Below are positions 1-8,084 of a DNA stretch of 64,000 bases, one piece after another. The position numbers and the translations under genes were made by a program. The number at the start of each line of letters is the position of its first letter. Position 1 is the first letter of the stretch. The stretch is from Sphingobium sp. D43FB. GTDB taxonomy: Bacteria > Pseudomonadota > Alphaproteobacteria > Sphingomonadales > Sphingomonadaceae. The stretch spans positions 1 through 64,000 of the forward strand of contig NZ_NMUA01000024.1 of assembly GCF_002312805.1 (NCBI RefSeq). The letters run 5' to 3'. The notes under the pieces were generated by a model. That model made no database searches, had not been told where the DNA came from, and saw only the letters and a list, made by a program, of their open reading frames with translations.

Positions 1-147
1 TTCATCTAAACCAACAATGTCAAAGAACCAGCCAAACTAAAAACCGGACAACCAAGCCCACCTGATCCTTACGGTCCAGGTGAACCAGCGTCCCGCCATA
101 GTGGCAACCTTCCAGAGCGCTTCCATAAGGCAGCGCCCCGTCCGGTG
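1..147 (-). other. Probable 16S rRNA leader with boxA-like antitermination site
   Basis: This stretch is transcribed leftwards from the promoter at 155-182 and contains no gene. Minus-strand GTTCTTTGACA (18-28) resembles the boxA antitermination element of rRNA leaders. The mature rRNA is outside the window, so this is an inference from promoter plus boxA. Confidence 0.5.
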
Positions 148-154
148 AACACGC

Positions 155-182
155 CTCTAAGCGGGGAGGCCTGACCCGTCAA
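155..182 (-). promoter_or_regulatory. Probable rRNA operon promoter (minus strand)
   Basis: Read on the minus strand there is a -35 hexamer TTGACG (177-182) and a -10-like TTAGAG (155-160) separated by 16 bp. Just upstream (about 183-225) the strand is very A/T rich with A-tracts, like an UP element. The downstream stretch resembles sphingomonad rrn leaders as I remember them. The rRNA genes themselves would lie left of base 1, so the assignment is inference. Confidence 0.6.
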
Positions 183-271
183 ACGCTTTTTGCATTTTTG
201 TTTCAGAAATTTTTGCAGGTTAAGGGCTACACCACGTTCGACGGCGACCATGGCCAAGGGTGACAAAGAGA

Positions 272-1759
272 ATGAGTTTGCAGGATGCCGACGCGAATGA
301 CGCGGGATTCGGCGCGCGCATAAGAAGCGCGATCTTCTGGCGTTCGGGCAGCCAGATCGTCTCGCAGATGATGAGCTGGGTCGTGACCCTGGCCGTCATC
401 CGCCTGCTCGATCCGGCGGACTATGGTCTGTTCGCCATGACGCAGGTGATCCTGAACTTCGCGACCTTCTTGAATGGCTATGGCCTGGTGAGCGCGTTGG
501 TCCAATCCGATTCGGTCACGCCCCACCGGTTGCGGCAGGCATTCGGCATCATGCTGCTGCTCAATGGCGCACTGGCCGCGCTGCAACTGGCGATCGCGCC
601 GATCGCGGCGGACTATTATGACCAGCCGATGGTCGCGGACCTGCTGCGGGTGCAGGCGCTGCTCTATCTATCCACACCCTTCATCTCCATTCCCGAAGCC
701 ATCATGGGACGGGCGCTGGATTTCAAACGGCCTGCCTTGGTCAATCTGATCGCGGCCTTCGCCTCGGCGGCCGTCGCGCTCTATGGGGCGCTGTCCGACT
801 GGGGGGTGTGGACGCTGGTGTTTGCGCCGATCGCGGGATTCTGGATCAAGGGGCTGGGCTATATAGTGGCGACGGGTTTCCGGCCGATTCCCAGTTTCGA
901 TTTTCGCGGGACCGGGGCGATGGTGACCTATGGCGCGTCGCTGCTGGGTGGCCAGCTGTTCTGGATCGCGCAGAGTCAGGCGGATATCTTCATCGGCGGG
1001 CGGGTGCTGGAGCCGCATCAGCTTGGCCTTTATGCCGAAGCTTTGTTCCTGACGCAGATCTTCGTCAGCAAATTCATCCCGCCGCTCAACGATGTCGCCT
1101 TCCCCGCTTATGCGCGGATGCAGAAAGACCCGTCGCGCGTCGCTTGGTCCTTCTGCAAGGCGGTGCGGTTGCTGTTGCTGATTTCCTGTCCGGTCTATCT
1201 GGGCATGGCGGTGACGGCCGAGCCGCTGGTCGAGACATTGTTCGGCGTGAAGTGGTTGGAGATGGCCCCGTTCGTGGCGATTCTCGCGCTCGCCATGCCA
1301 TTCATGACGGTGCAAGTGATGTTCGCGCCGGTGAGCAATGCGCTGGGTCGGCCCGGCACCACGGCGCGAGTCGCGGCGGTCGGTGCGGTGCTGATGCCGG
1401 TATCTTTTCTGATCGGCATCAAATTCGGTGCGATCGGGCTGGCGTGGGCCTGGCTGGGTGCCTTTCCGATTCTGACCGCAATCACCGCGCGGCTGGCGGG
1501 CGCGCCGATGGGGTTGCGCCTCATCGATCTGGTCCACGCGGCCGCGCCGGCGCTGGGCTGTTCGGTGTTGATGGCGGGTGTCGTGATGGCGGTTGATTTT
1601 CTGCTGCCGCCGCTGGCCGCGCCAATCCGGCTCGCGATCCTAGTGCCGACGGGCGGCATCGCGTTTCTTGCCGCGTTGATGCTGTGTTCGCGCGCCACGG
1701 TGATGGAACTGGTCGCGCTGGTGGTGCGGCGTGCGCCCCCAGCCCAGGCACCGGCCTGA
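272..1759 (+). CDS. Lipopolysaccharide/exopolysaccharide flippase (MOP superfamily)
   Basis: Integral inner-membrane protein of about 495 residues with 12-14 hydrophobic segments. The N-terminal pattern (GSQIVSQMMSWVVTLAVIRL followed by DPADYGLFAM) is typical of WzxC-like polysaccharide transporters that flip lipid-linked oligosaccharides across the membrane. The ATG at 272 is taken as start; an in-frame GTG at 260 would add four residues, and neither has a strong Shine-Dalgarno. No glycosyltransferases are adjacent, so the substrate cannot be named. It converges on the CBS gene. Confidence 0.85.
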   Translation: MSLQDADANDAGFGARIRSAIFWRSGSQIVSQMMSWVVTLAVIRLLDPADYGLFAMTQVILNFATFLNGYGLVSALVQSDSVTPHRLRQAFGIMLLLNGALAALQLAIAPIAADYYDQPMVADLLRVQALLYLSTPFISIPEAIMGRALDFKRPALVNLIAAFASAAVALYGALSDWGVWTLVFAPIAGFWIKGLGYIVATGFRPIPSFDFRGTGAMVTYGASLLGGQLFWIAQSQADIFIGGRVLEPHQLGLYAEALFLTQIFVSKFIPPLNDVAFPAYARMQKDPSRVAWSFCKAVRLLLLISCPVYLGMAVTAEPLVETLFGVKWLEMAPFVAILALAMPFMTVQVMFAPVSNALGRPGTTARVAAVGAVLMPVSFLIGIKFGAIGLAWAWLGAFPILTAITARLAGAPMGLRLIDLVHAAAPALGCSVLMAGVVMAVDFLLPPLAAPIRLAILVPTGGIAFLAALMLCSRATVMELVALVVRRAPPAQAPA

Positions 1760-1781
1760 ACCGAGGGGGCAGCCGCCTGTT

Positions 1782-2210
1782 TCAAGCCGTCTGGATATAA
1801 TCGCGCAGCGCGCTGGCTTCCGATTCGATGCTATCGATGCGGAATTTCACCAGATCGCCGATCGAAATCAGGCCGACCAACTGGCCATCGACCACCACCG
1901 GCAGATGGCGAATGCGCCGCTTGGTCATCAGCGAGAGGCCATGGATCACCTGCATCTTGTCATCCACGGTGATGGCGGGCGAGGTCATCAGGTCGCCCAC
2001 CGGATGGTCGAGCGCCGCTGCGCCATCGGTCGCCACGCGATAGACCAGGTCGCGTTCGGAAAAGATGCCGACCACTTCGCCATCATCGACCACAGGCACG
2101 CAGCCGATTCGCCGATCGGCGAGCAACTGGACAGCGGACAACACCGTATCGGTGGACCGCACCTGGACGACATCGCCCCCCTTGCCCCGCAAAATCGCTG
2201 CAATCGTCAT
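1782..2210 (-). CDS. CBS domain-pair protein
   Basis: A 142-residue soluble protein made of two CBS motifs, about residues 7-65 and 72-130, with the usual VVDDGEVVGIFSERDLV and VVVDGQLVGLISIGDLVKF signatures. CBS pairs bind adenine nucleotides and act as energy or redox sensors. No effector domain is attached, so this is a stand-alone sensor of unknown partner. It is divergent from the small membrane protein at 2284. Confidence 0.9.
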   Translation of the reverse strand: MTIAAILRGKGGDVVQVRSTDTVLSAVQLLADRRIGCVPVVDDGEVVGIFSERDLVYRVATDGAAALDHPVGDLMTSPAITVDDKMQVIHGLSLMTKRRIRHLPVVVDGQLVGLISIGDLVKFRIDSIESEASALRDYIQTA

Positions 2211-2283
2211 GGCTGCTCTCCTTCTGCCCTATAATTTGGTTCAGGCGCTTGATGATCCCACTTTCGCGGGCCAAAGAAAAGGG

Positions 2284-2583
2284 ATGACACGCAAGCAAGC
2301 GCTCGATGATCCGCAGATCGCCGCCGTGGCCTGGACCCGGTTTCGCCGCATCATGGCGTGGATGGCGCTGGGCGGGGCGGCCTGCACCGCGCTGGCGCTG
2401 CTCTTTCTCTATTATCGGTCGGAAACCATGCCGATCCATATGATCATCGCGACCATATTGGGGGTGTGGCTGACCTTCATGCTGGGCACGGGGCTGATGG
2501 CGCTCGCCTTCCTGTCGCATGGCACCGGCCATGACGAGCAGGTGATGGACCGGTTGAAGGACGAGGTGCCGCTGGATGACTGA
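2284..2583 (+). CDS. Small two-helix membrane protein, unknown function
   Basis: A 99-residue protein with two hydrophobic segments, about residues 22-43 and 52-77, and charged termini. The ATG at 2284 was chosen because upstream in-frame codons overlap the divergent CBS gene and the stretch GCCAAAGAAAAGGG precedes it. Its last 8 nucleotides overlap the start of the thioesterase gene, so the two are probably translationally coupled. I do not recognise the family. Confidence 0.75.
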   Translation: MTRKQALDDPQIAAVAWTRFRRIMAWMALGGAACTALALLFLYYRSETMPIHMIIATILGVWLTFMLGTGLMALAFLSHGTGHDEQVMDRLKDEVPLDD

Positions 2584-2953
2584 CAAGCGCGACGATGTGG
2601 TGTTGCGGGTCATGCCACGCATCGCCGACATCAACGCCAACGGCCATATTTTCGGCGGCTGGGTGCTGAGCCAGATGGATATTGCAGGCGGCATCGTCGC
2701 GCATCGAATCGCGCAGGGGGCCGTGGCCACGGTCGCGATCGAGAGCATGAAGTTCATCACGCCGATTTTGCTGGGCGATGTCGTGTCGGTCTATGCCCAT
2801 GAGGAGCGGCGCGGGCGGACCTCGCTCGCCATCCGCATCGAGGTGGTGGCGACGCGCGGGGCGGAGCAGGAGCAGGTCGATTTGACCAGCGGCCTGTTCA
2901 CCTTCGTCGCGCTGGATGAGAATCACCGGCCGCGCCCCTTGCCCGCGACCTGA
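2576..2953 (+). CDS. Acyl-CoA thioesterase, hotdog fold (YciA-like)
   Basis: 125 residues. The core DINANGHIFGGWVLSQMDIA carries the substrate-site pattern of the YciA/acyl-CoA hydrolase group, which hydrolyses acyl-CoA to free acid and CoA in the cytoplasm. Length fits single-hotdog members that work as oligomers. It overlaps the preceding small membrane protein gene by 8 nt and ends 3 nt before the convergent DUF4139 gene. Confidence 0.9.
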   Translation: MTDKRDDVVLRVMPRIADINANGHIFGGWVLSQMDIAGGIVAHRIAQGAVATVAIESMKFITPILLGDVVSVYAHEERRGRTSLAIRIEVVATRGAEQEQVDLTSGLFTFVALDENHRPRPLPAT

Positions 2954-2956
2954 TCA

Positions 2957-4471
2957 TCAGCGGGGCGTCCGCAGGCGGTAGTCGAGTTGGGCCGTTCCCT
3001 GCGCGGGCACGGTGACCGCCCATAGCCAAGCCCCATCGCGACGGACGAGACGCGGACGTGATCCGACGAGTCGGTTGGCTTCGTCATCCTGCACGATGAT
3101 TTCCGCGACCAGCGGTTCGGTGCCGCTATTGATCAGCCGAAGACCGTATCGCTGCGTTTTGTCATCGAAGGAGCGTTCGTAGCGCAAGTGCGGGCTTTGA
3201 CCTGCGGCGATCTCTACCTTGTCGCCGATCGCCTGGTCACGCATTCGCGCCTGCGCCAGCAACAGCGATTCGCCCCCGCGCATCGCGAACAGCGACAGGC
3301 CGCCGGACGGGAGCGGCACCCCTGCCCCGCTTTCGCCCCGGTTGGTGAAGCGCAGCGTGCGGGTGAGCGGGCCGCCCTCGCTGGCCTCGCCCTGCGCCGA
3401 CAACCGCGCGGTGTAGAGGATGGTGAAGGCAATCGCCCGCTGGTGCAGGAGGGCGACCTGCTTTTGGCTGCTGGGGTTGAGATCGACCGCCATGGGCACA
3501 CGATACAATTTGAGGTCGCCCAGTTCCTCCTGCGTTGCGACGCGGCGACCCGTCACCATGATTTCCTGGGCCGCCATCATCGGCGGGGGTGGTGGTGGCG
3601 GGGGAGCCATGCCATATACCATCTCGTCATCCTCCCCGTCATAACTCGGTTCGGGCCAGCAGCTCAGGTAAAGCGGGGGCGTGTCCGGCGCGCGTCCGAG
3701 ATCGGCATAATCCGATGTGCGGTTGAGTCGTCCCGCAATCGCCAGCAATCGGGCATCGGGGAAGGCGACGCTGTTGCCGTTGGCGACCGTCAGCCAGGCG
3801 AACAGGTCGAGCGTGCGCCCGTCCGGCGCGATTCGCGCGACATAGTCGGCAGCCCAATCGAAGCCGGTCGTGAGATAGGTGAGCGTCACATCGGCCTGCG
3901 TCGCTCGATCGCTCTGCGTGTCGATCGACAAGGTGGGGGTGACGGACAGGTCGGACGGCACGCTGTCATGGATCAGCGTTTCGGGCAGGCCCGAACAGCG
4001 CAACGCCTCTACCCCGTCCGCGCTTTCGATGACGAGCGCCTGGTCGGGCGTGGAGCGGACGATGGCGTCCTGCTCCACCACCTTGCCGGTCGCGGGGTCG
4101 GTACGGCGCAGATGCACCGCCTTGCCCAGCGCGCCGAGCGTCAGGCTGGCGGGCGACAGCAGCCGAGCGTCGCGATTTTTCTGGATGACGCCGCCGGGCA
4201 GGCCGGTCACCGCCGCGCTGACCGCGATCATGCCGTCCGCCACGCCCTCGAAGCGGATGGTCGAATCGCCGGGTGGGAGGGTGATGCGCCGCTGTTCGGT
4301 GACGAGCGCGAAGCCGGTGGGGAAGCGGGCGTTGATACTCCCCTCGCCGCGTTCGGGGTCGCGATAGACGGTGACCGAGCGGGAGTGCGCGCCGGGCGAG
4401 ACGATAAGCGTCTGCGCAGACGCGGGCGCGCCCGTCATGACGAGCAGCAGCAGGATCAGCCAGCGGCGCAT
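2957..4471 (-). CDS. Secreted DUF4139 protein with poly-Pro and TonB-box-like insert
   Basis: 504 residues with a signal peptide (about 1-19, cleavage after SAQ). The fold matches the DUF4139 family: an N-terminal part, then the beta-rich DUF4139 region (TYLTTGFDWAADYVA near 198-212) to the C terminus. Unlike its neighbour it has an insert near residues 270-310 with eight consecutive prolines (290-297) followed by EIMVTGRR (303-310), which resembles the TonB box/plug start of sphingomonad TonB-dependent receptors. Function is unknown. It lies 10 nt downstream of the paralogue at 4482-5885 in the same direction, so they are probably one operon. Confidence 0.85.
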   Translation of the reverse strand: MRRWLILLLLVMTGAPASAQTLIVSPGAHSRSVTVYRDPERGEGSINARFPTGFALVTEQRRITLPPGDSTIRFEGVADGMIAVSAAVTGLPGGVIQKNRDARLLSPASLTLGALGKAVHLRRTDPATGKVVEQDAIVRSTPDQALVIESADGVEALRCSGLPETLIHDSVPSDLSVTPTLSIDTQSDRATQADVTLTYLTTGFDWAADYVARIAPDGRTLDLFAWLTVANGNSVAFPDARLLAIAGRLNRTSDYADLGRAPDTPPLYLSCWPEPSYDGEDDEMVYGMAPPPPPPPPMMAAQEIMVTGRRVATQEELGDLKLYRVPMAVDLNPSSQKQVALLHQRAIAFTILYTARLSAQGEASEGGPLTRTLRFTNRGESGAGVPLPSGGLSLFAMRGGESLLLAQARMRDQAIGDKVEIAAGQSPHLRYERSFDDKTQRYGLRLINSGTEPLVAEIIVQDDEANRLVGSRPRLVRRDGAWLWAVTVPAQGTAQLDYRLRTPR

Positions 4472-4481
4472 GCGCGGGCCG

Positions 4482-5885
4482 TCAGTAGCGGGTTTCGAAA
4501 ATGGCGGTGAGGCTGGTGGTGCCGTTGGCGGGCACCGTCACCTGCCAGCGCGCGCTATTGCTGTCGATCCGCTGCGACGGCAGGCTTTCGCTGACGATGC
4601 GGGTATCGTCAAAGGCGAAGTCGAGGCCCGACTGGGTCAGTTCGATCGTGACCGGCTGATCCTTCGCATTGCTGAGGTCGTAGCGCATATGACTGCGCCA
4701 TTTGCTGTTCGAGACACGCTCGCGCTGTTCCACGACGGGCTTGACCTTCACGTCGAAGGCGTCGCCGGTGGCGAGCGCCAGATCGCTGCCCATCGGCGTA
4801 TGATCGACCTGATTTTCGCCGATGAACTGCGGCGCGCCGCCGGCATCCTTCATATAGAAGCGCACCGTTCCGGCGGGTAGCGCGTCGCCAAGGCCGCCTG
4901 CCCGTGCGGTCGAGAAATGCACGACGCTGCGGACGCTTTGCGGCTCTTCGCTGCTGGCGAGCCAGCCGTTGCGATAGGCATAGCCCGCGCGGGCGGGCAC
5001 GCCCTGTACGTCGAGGAAACTGACCTGCTTGGTCTGGCGATCGGCGATTCGGGTGCGGGCGGCGATGGGGTAGAGGTAGAAATCGCCCAATTGCTCGCGC
5101 GGCGCGGTTTCGGTTCCGGCGCGGCGAAGGGCGGTGGCACGTTGCGGGCGATAGCCGCCCTGGCTTTGGCCGACGCTGCCCGCGACCAGCAGCGTGCGGG
5201 CATTGTCATAGCTGGTGCCGCTGGTGTTGGTGAGCGTGACCCAGCCCTGCACGTCGATCCGCCCGGCCTTCGCATCGAACAGCGCGACATAATCCGCCGC
5301 CCAGCCAAGCCCCGGCGTCAGATAGCGCAGCGAGGCCGCGCGGGTGCCGGCGCGGGCGCTGTCCACCGTCACCGACAGGGTCGGGCGCGCGCGCAGATTG
5401 GCGGGCACCTCGTCGAAGATGACGCGCACCGGCAGGCCATCGTCACGCAAAATTTCGATCCGCTGGCCGATTTGCAGCACCACGCCGCCCTGGACGCTCA
5501 GCACCTTGGCCTGTTCGCGCTGTTCCGCGCCAGTGGCGGGGTTGGTGCGGACGATGGTGACGGTGCGGCCGATCGCCTTTTCCATCAGTTTGCCGGGGGA
5601 CAGCAGGTCGAAGTCGAAATTTTGTTCGACGATCGATGCGCCATCGGCGGCGAAGGACAGGGTTTCAGGCCGGATCTGCGCCGACACATCGGGAAATTCG
5701 ATGCGGCTGATCCCGGCGGGGATGGCGAGTTGGCGCACATCCTGCACCAGCGCGAGATTATTATTGTAGATGGTGACGGCCACGTCGCCCTGCGCCGAGG
5801 CGGCGGTCGGGTTTGTCGCGTCCAGCGCCAGCGCGGCAGCGGGCAGGAGAGCGAGCAGGGGCGCAAGCAGGAACAAGCGGGGCAT
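4482..5885 (-). CDS. Secreted DUF4139 protein (paralogue)
   Basis: 467 residues starting MPRLFLLAPLLALLPAAALA, a clear signal peptide; the frame is open further upstream but that part lacks a signal and looks non-coding. The YLTPGLGWAADYVALF segment and the C-terminal immunoglobulin-like strands identify DUF4139. It shares architecture with the next gene (2957-4471) but lacks the poly-Pro/EIMVTGRR insert. Tandem duplication followed by divergence is the simplest explanation. Envelope location is predicted; molecular role unknown. Confidence 0.85.
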   Translation of the reverse strand: MPRLFLLAPLLALLPAAALALDATNPTAASAQGDVAVTIYNNNLALVQDVRQLAIPAGISRIEFPDVSAQIRPETLSFAADGASIVEQNFDFDLLSPGKLMEKAIGRTVTIVRTNPATGAEQREQAKVLSVQGGVVLQIGQRIEILRDDGLPVRVIFDEVPANLRARPTLSVTVDSARAGTRAASLRYLTPGLGWAADYVALFDAKAGRIDVQGWVTLTNTSGTSYDNARTLLVAGSVGQSQGGYRPQRATALRRAGTETAPREQLGDFYLYPIAARTRIADRQTKQVSFLDVQGVPARAGYAYRNGWLASSEEPQSVRSVVHFSTARAGGLGDALPAGTVRFYMKDAGGAPQFIGENQVDHTPMGSDLALATGDAFDVKVKPVVEQRERVSNSKWRSHMRYDLSNAKDQPVTIELTQSGLDFAFDDTRIVSESLPSQRIDSNSARWQVTVPANGTTSLTAIFETRY

Positions 5886-5954
5886 GGCGGCATCTCTCCG
5901 GTCGGAACGCCAGTGCCTTGTGCCGGATCGCGACGGGCTTGGAAAGCGGGCATG

Positions 5955-5995
5955 AAAAAGGGGATGGTGCATCGGCTGCGCCATCCCATTTTTTG
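5955..5995 (-). terminator. Rho-independent terminator of the DUF4167 gene
   Basis: GGGATGGTGC (5961-5970) pairs with GCGCCATCCC (5978-5987) around a 7-nt loop, flanked by A5 on the left and a T-run on the right. Read on the minus strand this is a 10-bp stem followed by TTTTT, 25 nt after the DUF4167 stop. Confidence 0.85.
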
Positions 5996-6018
5996 TCCGG
6001 TAGAACCGCTGTGCGGCG

Positions 6019-6969
6019 TTATTCGGCCGCTTCCGTCGCGGGACGGGTGCGGCGGGTGCGCTTCTTGGGCGCTTCGACTTCACCGTCATTGTCGGCGCGA
6101 CCGATGGCGGGCGGCAGCACGGTCAGGTCGAGGCTTTCGTTTGCCTGTTCGGCTTCGGGCACGACCTTGCGCGGGCGACCACGGCGGGGACGCGGCGCTT
6201 CGGCTTCGGGCTGCGGCGCGGGTGCCTGTTCGACGACGGGCTGCGGCGCGGGCGCGGCCTGCTCTACCGGAGCCTGCGATTCGGCGGCGACGGGGCGATC
6301 GCGCCGCGGACGGTCGCGACGGGCATTGCGATCCTCGCGCGGTTCGTCCTGGCGGCGATTCTGGTCGCGCGGGGCACGATCGCCGAACTCGCGGGGTGCG
6401 CGGTCGGCCTGATCGCGTTGCGGACGGTCGCCCTGGTCGCGTTGTCCGCGATCGGCATAATCGCGCTGGGGCCGGTCGCCCTGCTCGCGCGGGGCACGGT
6501 CGTTACGGTCATTGCGATCGTTACGGTCATTCTGCTCACGCGGGGCGCGATCGAAACCGGGCTGTTCGCGCGGCGTGCGGTCGTAGGACGAATTGTCGGT
6601 GCGGAATTCGTCGACACCGTCGGCGACGCCCTCGAAATCATCGCCATCCTCGTCGAAATTCTCGTCGGGGCGACGCTGGCGCTGGGGCTGGCCCTGCTGC
6701 TGTTCTTCCTGCCGGGCGCGATTGTCGGCCAGGACGCGGAAATAATGGTCAGCAAATTGGAGATAATATTCGGCATTGACCCGATCACCCGACATCTGGG
6801 CATCGCGCGCCATATTCTTGTATTTTTCAAGAAGCTGGGTCGCATTGCCACGGGCGCGATTGTCGATGCGGTTGCCGCTGTCGCCACCCCCGCCCCGATT
6901 GTTGGTGTTGGGACGTCCGTTATTATTCCGGCCGCGATTGCGGCGACCGGCCTGCCGGTTGTTGATCAA
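6019..6969 (-). CDS. DUF4167 protein with long disordered Arg/Asp-rich tail
   Basis: 316 residues. The N-terminal DUF4167 domain (about 1-90) begins with an Arg/Asn/Gly-rich stretch and contains the conserved helical part LLEKYKNMARDAQMSGDRV (47-65) and AEYYLQFADHYFRVL. The rest (about 90-316) is low complexity, with repeats built on NDR, DRAPRE and DRPQRD, then a Pro/Ala/Glu part with an AT-hook-like PRPRRGRPRK. This composition suggests nucleic-acid or ribosome binding, but that is inference. It lies downstream of hisS-prfA-prmC, the usual alphaproteobacterial context. Confidence 0.88.
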   Translation of the reverse strand: MINNRQAGRRNRGRNNNGRPNTNNRGGGGDSGNRIDNRARGNATQLLEKYKNMARDAQMSGDRVNAEYYLQFADHYFRVLADNRARQEEQQQGQPQRQRRPDENFDEDGDDFEGVADGVDEFRTDNSSYDRTPREQPGFDRAPREQNDRNDRNDRNDRAPREQGDRPQRDYADRGQRDQGDRPQRDQADRAPREFGDRAPRDQNRRQDEPREDRNARRDRPRRDRPVAAESQAPVEQAAPAPQPVVEQAPAPQPEAEAPRPRRGRPRKVVPEAEQANESLDLTVLPPAIGRADNDGEVEAPKKRTRRTRPATEAAE

Positions 6970-7268
6970 GATATGATCCTTGTGTTCGCTGTCATAACCT
7001 TGGCTGAAAACACTGTTCCGTCGCCATCCCCAAGCGCGACCCGCTCATCGGGCCGGATATAGCTCCGCAGGACATAGGCCATTATCTGGCTTATGCCGTC
7101 CAATGCCAGAGGTGCCGCGCAGCAGCGCCATCATGACTTTAAGGAGCTAGAAAACAGCTTTTCCATCAATGACCTAAAAGGGTCATGTCGCCGGAGCGTG
7201 CTGTTCCTGACGTCGATGTAATGGCTTTCATGGGATAAACCAAGCAAATTCGGCTTTATCATCGTTAA
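6970..7268. other. Gene-free interval upstream of DUF4167
   Basis: About 300 nt between the prmC stop and the DUF4167 start. No credible coding frame is visible. It contains one perfect 6-bp inverted repeat, ATGACC (7169-7174) and GGTCAT (7181-7186) around TAAAAG, and is A/T richer than its surroundings, consistent with a promoter region for the DUF4167 gene. Confidence 0.5.
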
Positions 7269-8084
7269 TCATCGGGTGGCGACCAGGCAGCGGTCCAGCC
7301 CGGCCAGATCGCGCAGCGGCCGCACGGCAAGGCCGACGCCCTCCAGCAGCGCCGTAACGGCAAGGCGCTGGTCATGACCAATCTCGATCGCGGCCATGCC
7401 GCCCGGCGCGATCAGGCGCGGCAGGTCGGGTGCGATGCGGCGATAATCGTCCAGGCCATCGCTGCCCGCAAACAGCGCGCTGCCCGGTTCACGCAGCACA
7501 TCGCCCGCCAGCGCTGCGTCGCGCGCGATATAGGGCGGGTTGATGAGGAGGAGGTCGAACGGGCCGTCCACCCCCTGCCCCCAATCACCGAGGCGGAATT
7601 GCGCGCGCGTCGCCAGGCCCAGCCGCGCGGCATTGCCCTGCGCGACGGCAAGCGCGCCGGGCGAGGTGTCGATCCCCAAGCCCTGCGCAATGGGCCATTC
7701 GCTCAGGGCCGCGAGCAGGAGCGCGCCGGAGCCGGTACCAAGGTCGAGAACGGACGCAGGCGCGCGCCCCGCGAAATGCGCGACCGCCGCGTCGATCAGC
7801 GTTTCGCTGTCGGGGCGCGGGATCAGCACGTCGGGCGTGACGGTCAGGCTGATCGTCCAGAAATCACGCATGCCGCTGATATAGGCGATCGGTTCGCCGT
7901 TCAGGCGGCGGTCGAGCAATGCGGCGAAGGCGGCGGGGACCGCCAGGTCGCGCTGGCGCAGCAGCATGTCGGCGCGCGAGAGGCCCAGCGCATGGGCCAT
8001 CAGCAATTCGGCGTCGAGCCGCGCTGTGTCGCTGGTCGCGCTCAAACGGGCCGTAGCCTCGCGCAGCGCAGGCGCGATGCTCAC
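7269..8084 (-). CDS. prmC: Peptide chain release factor N5-glutamine methyltransferase
   Basis: 271 residues. It methylates the glutamine of the GGQ motif of release factors using S-adenosylmethionine. An N-terminal helical domain (about 1-85) is followed by a class I methyltransferase fold with DLGTGSG (114-120) and the catalytic NPPY motif (182-185) that positions the glutamine amide. Its start overlaps the 3' end of prfA, its substrate's gene, by 4 nt, so the enzyme and its target are co-translated. Confidence 0.97.
   Translation of the reverse strand: MSIAPALREATARLSATSDTARLDAELLMAHALGLSRADMLLRQRDLAVPAAFAALLDRRLNGEPIAYISGMRDFWTISLTVTPDVLIPRPDSETLIDAAVAHFAGRAPASVLDLGTGSGALLLAALSEWPIAQGLGIDTSPGALAVAQGNAARLGLATRAQFRLGDWGQGVDGPFDLLLINPPYIARDAALAGDVLREPGSALFAGSDGLDDYRRIAPDLPRLIAPGGMAAIEIGHDQRLAVTALLEGVGLAVRPLRDLAGLDRCLVATR

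Noticed and set aside
3188..4510. Long plus-strand open frame opposite the first DUF4139 gene
   Set aside because: Composition is Arg/His-rich without any family pattern; it is the antisense shadow expected in GC-rich DNA, while the minus strand encodes a signal peptide and DUF4139 domain.
4917..6779. 620-codon plus-strand open frame across DUF4139 and DUF4167 genes
   Set aside because: Spans a terminator and two recognised minus-strand genes; no domain pattern in its translation.
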